From assembly GCA_964591605.1 (NCBI GenBank), contig CAZQEN010000154.1, positions 1 to 16,867 on the forward strand: DNA of 16,867 nucleotides, read 5' to 3'. Both the position numbers and the translations under genes were made by a program. Within the stretch, counting starts at the first letter, position 1. The number at the start of each line of letters is the position of its first letter. The notes under the pieces are model-generated. The model was not told the DNA's origin. It did no database searches and saw nothing but the letters and a program-made list of their open reading frames with translations. This document shows positions 13,842 to 16,867 of the stretch, in pieces. The DNA is from CAYLLT01 sp964591605. GTDB lineage: Bacteria > Planctomycetota > Phycisphaerae > UBA1845 > PWPN01.

Positions 13842-15547
13842 GCGTGGCCACGATGACCGCGCCCAGGCCGGTCGGGCGGATCCTGGTCGACAAGGGCCTC
13901 ATCACGCAGGCCCAGATCGACGAGGCGCTGGCCGAGCAGAAAAAGAGCGGCCACCGCACGCTGCTGGGTGAAATGGTGGTCGAGCTGGGCTTCTGCTCGC
14001 AGGAGCAGGTGATCGAGGCCCTCGCGGAGTCCTACGGCATCCCGTTTGCCCGGCTGGGGCCGCGGCTCATGGACCCCCGGGTGGCCGATGCCCTTCCTCG
14101 CGACACCATCGAGAAGCTGGGCATTCTGCCGCTCTTCAGGGTGGACGGCGTCCTGACGGTGGCCGTCCACGAGCCCTCTAACCCATTCCTCGCGGAAGAG
14201 ATCGGCCTGATCGCCGGATGCCCCGTGCAGCTCGTCGCGGCCACTCCGCAGGACATCAAGTCGCTGACGCAACTGCAGCAGCCGGATGCGAAGGTGTTCG
14301 TCCTCGACGAGTTGATGGACGAGGCCGGTCAGGCCTTCGAGGACACCGGCGGCACCGTTCTGGACATCGGAAACCTGGCTGACGTGACCGACGGCTCGCC
14401 GGTCATCAAGCTGGTCAACAGCCTCGTCTCGACGGCGGTCAGGGAGGGGGCGAGCGACATCCACATCGAACCTGACGAGAACGCGCTGCGCGTGCGCTAC
14501 CGCGTGGACGGGCGCCTGGTCGAGCGGATCCGGCCGCCGATGCACATCGCCCCCGCCCTGTCGAGCCGCATCAAGATCATGGCGTCGCTGGACATCTCCG
14601 AGCGGCGCCTGCCTCAGGACGGGGCGATCCACGTCAAGCTGGAGGGCCGCCCGATCGATCTGCGCGTCTCGGTGCTGCCCAACAAGCACGGCGAGAAGAT
14701 TGTCCTGCGCATCATCGACAACCGGCACGTGCTGGTGCGCCTCGAGCAGCTCGGCTTCGACGAGCGCACCCTGGGGGAGTTCCGTCGCCAGATCAACCAG
14801 CCGCACGGCCTGCTGCTGGTGACCGGACCGACCGGGAGCGGCAAGAGCACGACCTTGTATTCCGCCCTCTCGGAGATCAATACCCCTTCGATCAACATCT
14901 GCACCGTCGAGGACCCCATCGAGTTCAACCTGGCGGGGGTGAACCAGTTCCAGGTCAACGACAAGATCGGGTTCACGTTTCCGGCGGCCCTGCGGTCGCT
15001 GCTGCGGCAGGATCCGGACGTCATCATGATCGGCGAGATCCGCGACACGGAGACGGCCAAGATCGCCGTTCAGGCCGCGCTCACGGGGCACATGGTCTTT
15101 TCGACGCTGCACACCAACGATGCGCCGGGGGCGGTCACGCGGCTCTACAACGTCGGCGTGGAGCCGTACCTGATCAGCGCGTCGCTCGTGGGCGTGCTGG
15201 CCCAGCGGCTGGTCCGCAAGCTGTGCGCGAGCTGCAGCGAGGAGGGCCCGGCCCCGGCCAACCTGGTCCACTCCGCGGAGCTGCTCGGCCAGAGCATCAG
15301 CCGGATCTGCACCGCGCAGGGCTGTTCGCAGTGCCGCCGGACCGGCTTCGTCGGGCGGATCGGCCTGTACGAAATGATGGTGCCCGACGACGAAATGCGC
15401 GACGCAATCACCGCGGGGGCCACGCTCAACGCCCTGCGGGCCCATGCGAAGCGCACCGGCATTCGCAGCCTCGTCGAAGACGGCTTCGACAAGATCCGCC
15501 GGGGGGTGACGACGATCGAGGAGGTGCTGCGGGTGATCGCGAGCTGA
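13838..15547 (+). CDS. pilB: PilB/GspE-family extension ATPase with MshEN-type N-terminus
   Basis: This 569-residue hexameric motor powers pilin polymerisation. Residues 11-34 (PVGRILVDKGLITQAQIDEA and following) and 43-65 form tandem MshEN/GspE N-terminal repeats. A connecting domain (about 185-310, with SDIHIEP) leads to the ATPase core: Walker A GPTGSGKST (330-338), Asp box TVEDPIE (356-362), Walker B VIMIGEIRDTET (395-406) and His box GHMVFSTLHTND (417-428). A zinc-binding four-cysteine motif is present: CASC (463-466) and CSQC (496-499). All catalytic parts are intact. The Arg expected at the start of each MshEN motif is shifted or replaced (RPVG, LLG), so cyclic-di-GMP binding is possible but not assured. 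It is translationally coupled to the STAS gene (ATGA). Confidence 0.95.
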   Translation: MSVATMTAPRPVGRILVDKGLITQAQIDEALAEQKKSGHRTLLGEMVVELGFCSQEQVIEALAESYGIPFARLGPRLMDPRVADALPRDTIEKLGILPLFRVDGVLTVAVHEPSNPFLAEEIGLIAGCPVQLVAATPQDIKSLTQLQQPDAKVFVLDELMDEAGQAFEDTGGTVLDIGNLADVTDGSPVIKLVNSLVSTAVREGASDIHIEPDENALRVRYRVDGRLVERIRPPMHIAPALSSRIKIMASLDISERRLPQDGAIHVKLEGRPIDLRVSVLPNKHGEKIVLRIIDNRHVLVRLEQLGFDERTLGEFRRQINQPHGLLLVTGPTGSGKSTTLYSALSEINTPSINICTVEDPIEFNLAGVNQFQVNDKIGFTFPAALRSLLRQDPDVIMIGEIRDTETAKIAVQAALTGHMVFSTLHTNDAPGAVTRLYNVGVEPYLISASLVGVLAQRLVRKLCASCSEEGPAPANLVHSAELLGQSISRICTAQGCSQCRRTGFVGRIGLYEMMVPDDEMRDAITAGATLNALRAHAKRTGIRSLVEDGFDKIRRGVTTIEEVLRVIAS

Positions 15548-15590
15548 GCGGGTGCGGGCGTCGCGGGGCCGGCGGCCCATGGGATAAGCC

Positions 15591-16751
15591 ATGCGGATTG
15601 ACGAGCTTCTCAGGCAATCGATCCAGGCGGGAGCATCGGACCTGCTGTTGGTGCCGAATCGCCCTCCCTGCGTGTATATCCATGGCCGCCTGACGACGCT
15701 GGGCGAGACCACGCTCGACCATCAGACGCTCGAAACCCTGCTGCTCGAATTCATGACCCCTCCACAGCGCGAGCAGCTTGCCCGGTTCGGCGACTGCGAC
15801 TTCGCCTACGGCCAGAGCGGCGTCGGGCGGGTCCGCGTCAACGTCCATCGGCAGCGGGGAACCCACGCGGCCGCCATCCGCTTCATCAGCACGAGCGTCC
15901 CCTCCTTCGCCGAGCTGCGCCTGCCGCCCAAGCTGGCCGAGCTGGCCCAGTTGACCCGCGGGATGGTCCTGGTCACCGGCAGCACCGGCTCGGGCAAGAG
16001 CACCACCCTGGCGGCGATGATCGAGTACATGAACGAGCGGGTCGAACGCCACGTCATCACACTCGAGGACCCGATCGAGTTTCTGTTCACGCATCGGCGC
16101 TGCGTGATCGAGCAGCGGGAAATCGGGCACGATTCGCCCAGCTTCGCGGAGGCCCTGCGGCACGTGGTGCGGCAGAAGCCCGATGTCATTCTGGTCGGCG
16201 AAATGCGCGACCGCGAGACCATCGCGACAGCGCTGACGGCCGCGGAGACCGGTCATCTGGTCCTCGCCACGCTGCACACCAGCAGCGCCGCCCAGACGAT
16301 CGACCGCGTCATCGACGTGTTCGAATCGAGCCAGCAGGCGCAGATCCGCGTGCAGCTCGCCGGCTCGCTGCGGGCGGTGGTCTGCCAGACGCTGCTGCGC
16401 CGCGAAGGCACAGAGGGCATGGCGCCGGCCCTGGAAATCCTGGTCATGACCCCGGCGATCCGCCGGGCGATCCGCGACAGCGAGACCCACCTGATCCCCG
16501 GCATGATCGAGACGGGCTCGAAATTCGGCATGTCGGCCATGGATCAGAGTCTGGCTCAACTGGTGGCCGAGGGCACGGTGAGTCTCGAGTCGGCCCGCGC
16601 CCGGGCGATCGACCCCGAGCGGTTTGACCGGCTCGTCGGCCCGTACCGCAAGCCGGGCGGGCGGGTGATGGCCGAAGTGCCCGATCCGGGGGACTTTTCG
16701 CCGACGCAGGTCGAGCTGGCCCCTGCGGGAGGCACGAAACCATGGCACTAG
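15591..16751 (+). CDS. pilT: PilT retraction ATPase
   Basis: The 386-residue product has PilT length and motifs: N-terminal PAS-like part (1-100), Walker A GSTGSGKST (130-138), Asp box LEDPIE (158-163), Walker B VILVGEMRDRET (199-210), His box GHLVLATLHT (221-230), and the C-terminal AIRRAIRDSETHLIPGMIET (289-308), matching the AIRNLIRE retraction motif. PilT disassembles the pilus and drives twitching or DNA uptake, so its presence points to a retractile type IV pilus rather than a pure secretion system. It lies 43 bases after pilB. The start ATG 15591 has a weak ribosome site. The last about 35 residues (Pro/Gly-rich, ending GGTKPWH) extend past the usual PilT end. Confidence 0.95.
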   Translation: MRIDELLRQSIQAGASDLLLVPNRPPCVYIHGRLTTLGETTLDHQTLETLLLEFMTPPQREQLARFGDCDFAYGQSGVGRVRVNVHRQRGTHAAAIRFISTSVPSFAELRLPPKLAELAQLTRGMVLVTGSTGSGKSTTLAAMIEYMNERVERHVITLEDPIEFLFTHRRCVIEQREIGHDSPSFAEALRHVVRQKPDVILVGEMRDRETIATALTAAETGHLVLATLHTSSAAQTIDRVIDVFESSQQAQIRVQLAGSLRAVVCQTLLRREGTEGMAPALEILVMTPAIRRAIRDSETHLIPGMIETGSKFGMSAMDQSLAQLVAEGTVSLESARARAIDPERFDRLVGPYRKPGGRVMAEVPDPGDFSPTQVELAPAGGTKPWH

Positions 16752-16867
16752 TGCCGTTTTCGGTATGCGAGTTTCGTGCTGGGTGCGCTAGGCCCGGCAT
16801 TCATGCCGGGTAACCGGGCGGCATCGAATTGCCGATGCCGGTTTACCGGTATTCTCGTCCCGGCCTA
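16752..16867 (+). other. Non-coding end of the window after pilT
   Basis: I see no gene start with a plausible ribosome site here. A frame from ATG 16742, inside the pilT stop region, ends at TAA 16811-16813 after 23 codons and resembles no known pilus protein. The stretch mainly holds the two hairpins at 16793-16840. Confidence 0.5.
16793..16840 (+). repeat. Tandem perfect hairpins after pilT
   Basis: CCCGGCAT (16793-16800) pairs with ATGCCGGG (16803-16810), and CGGCATCG (16819-16826) pairs with CGATGCCG (16833-16840) across a 6-base loop. Both stems share the core CGGCAT and are joined by TAACCGGG, with GTTTACCGG following the second. No U-run follows, so a Rho-independent terminator is not clear. 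Paired palindromes of this sort resemble a REP-like element. Confidence 0.55.

Noticed and set aside
13670..15712. A 680-codon open frame on the - strand opposite pilB
   Set aside because: It mirrors the PilB ATPase gene; no domain is visible and no ribosome site supports it.
1..16867. CRISPR array, tRNA or rRNA
   Set aside because: No regularly spaced direct repeats, cloverleaf or rRNA-like sequence seen; the window is almost fully protein-coding.

Overview
The window is a GC-rich stretch with every convincing gene on the + strand. It holds an almost uninterrupted type IV pilus / type II secretion-like cluster, with a signal-transduction cassette built into it. The gene content suggests Planctomycetota or a related PVC-type bacterium: a GspG-like pilin, separate PilM/N/O, a PilP/GspB-like protein, a secretin with a TPR-like tail, and stand-alone receiver, HD-GYP and STAS genes. 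The phylum is inferred from gene style; there is no rRNA or other marker gene, so it is not proven.

Layout. Positions 2-1810 hold the 3' part of a polytopic membrane protein with a spermidine-synthase-like C-terminal domain. After a 245-base leader come a GspG/PilA-type pilin (2056-2484), a small one-TM protein (2595-2903), and the inner-membrane assembly genes pilM, pilN and pilO (2952-5307), joined by 4-base ATGA stop/start overlaps. A palindromic repeat lies in the pilO-pilP gap. Next come a PilP/GspB-like protein (5452-6012), the outer-membrane secretin (6032-8026) and a lipoprotein with about ten TPRs (8067-9302), a good candidate for a secretin pilotin.

The signalling block follows: a membrane PAS histidine kinase (9371-11071), a single-domain response regulator (11086-11475), an HD-GYP cyclic-di-GMP phosphodiesterase (11527-13464) and a STAS-domain antagonist (13461-13841). 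HD-GYP, STAS and pilB are again coupled by ATGA overlaps. The block leads into the extension ATPase PilB with an MshEN-type N-terminus (13838-15547) and the retraction ATPase PilT (15591-16751). The window ends in a pair of hairpins. No PilC platform protein or prepilin peptidase is present; they may lie outside.

How the parts probably fit: the pilin is polymerised by PilB and depolymerised by PilT on a PilM/N/O/P base and exported through the secretin. The kinase, receiver, HD-GYP and STAS proteins probably set when the machine runs, partly by lowering cyclic-di-GMP. The least expected sequence feature is a ~76-bp palindromic repeat present twice: once between genes, and once as an in-frame 25-codon insertion in the HD-GYP gene.
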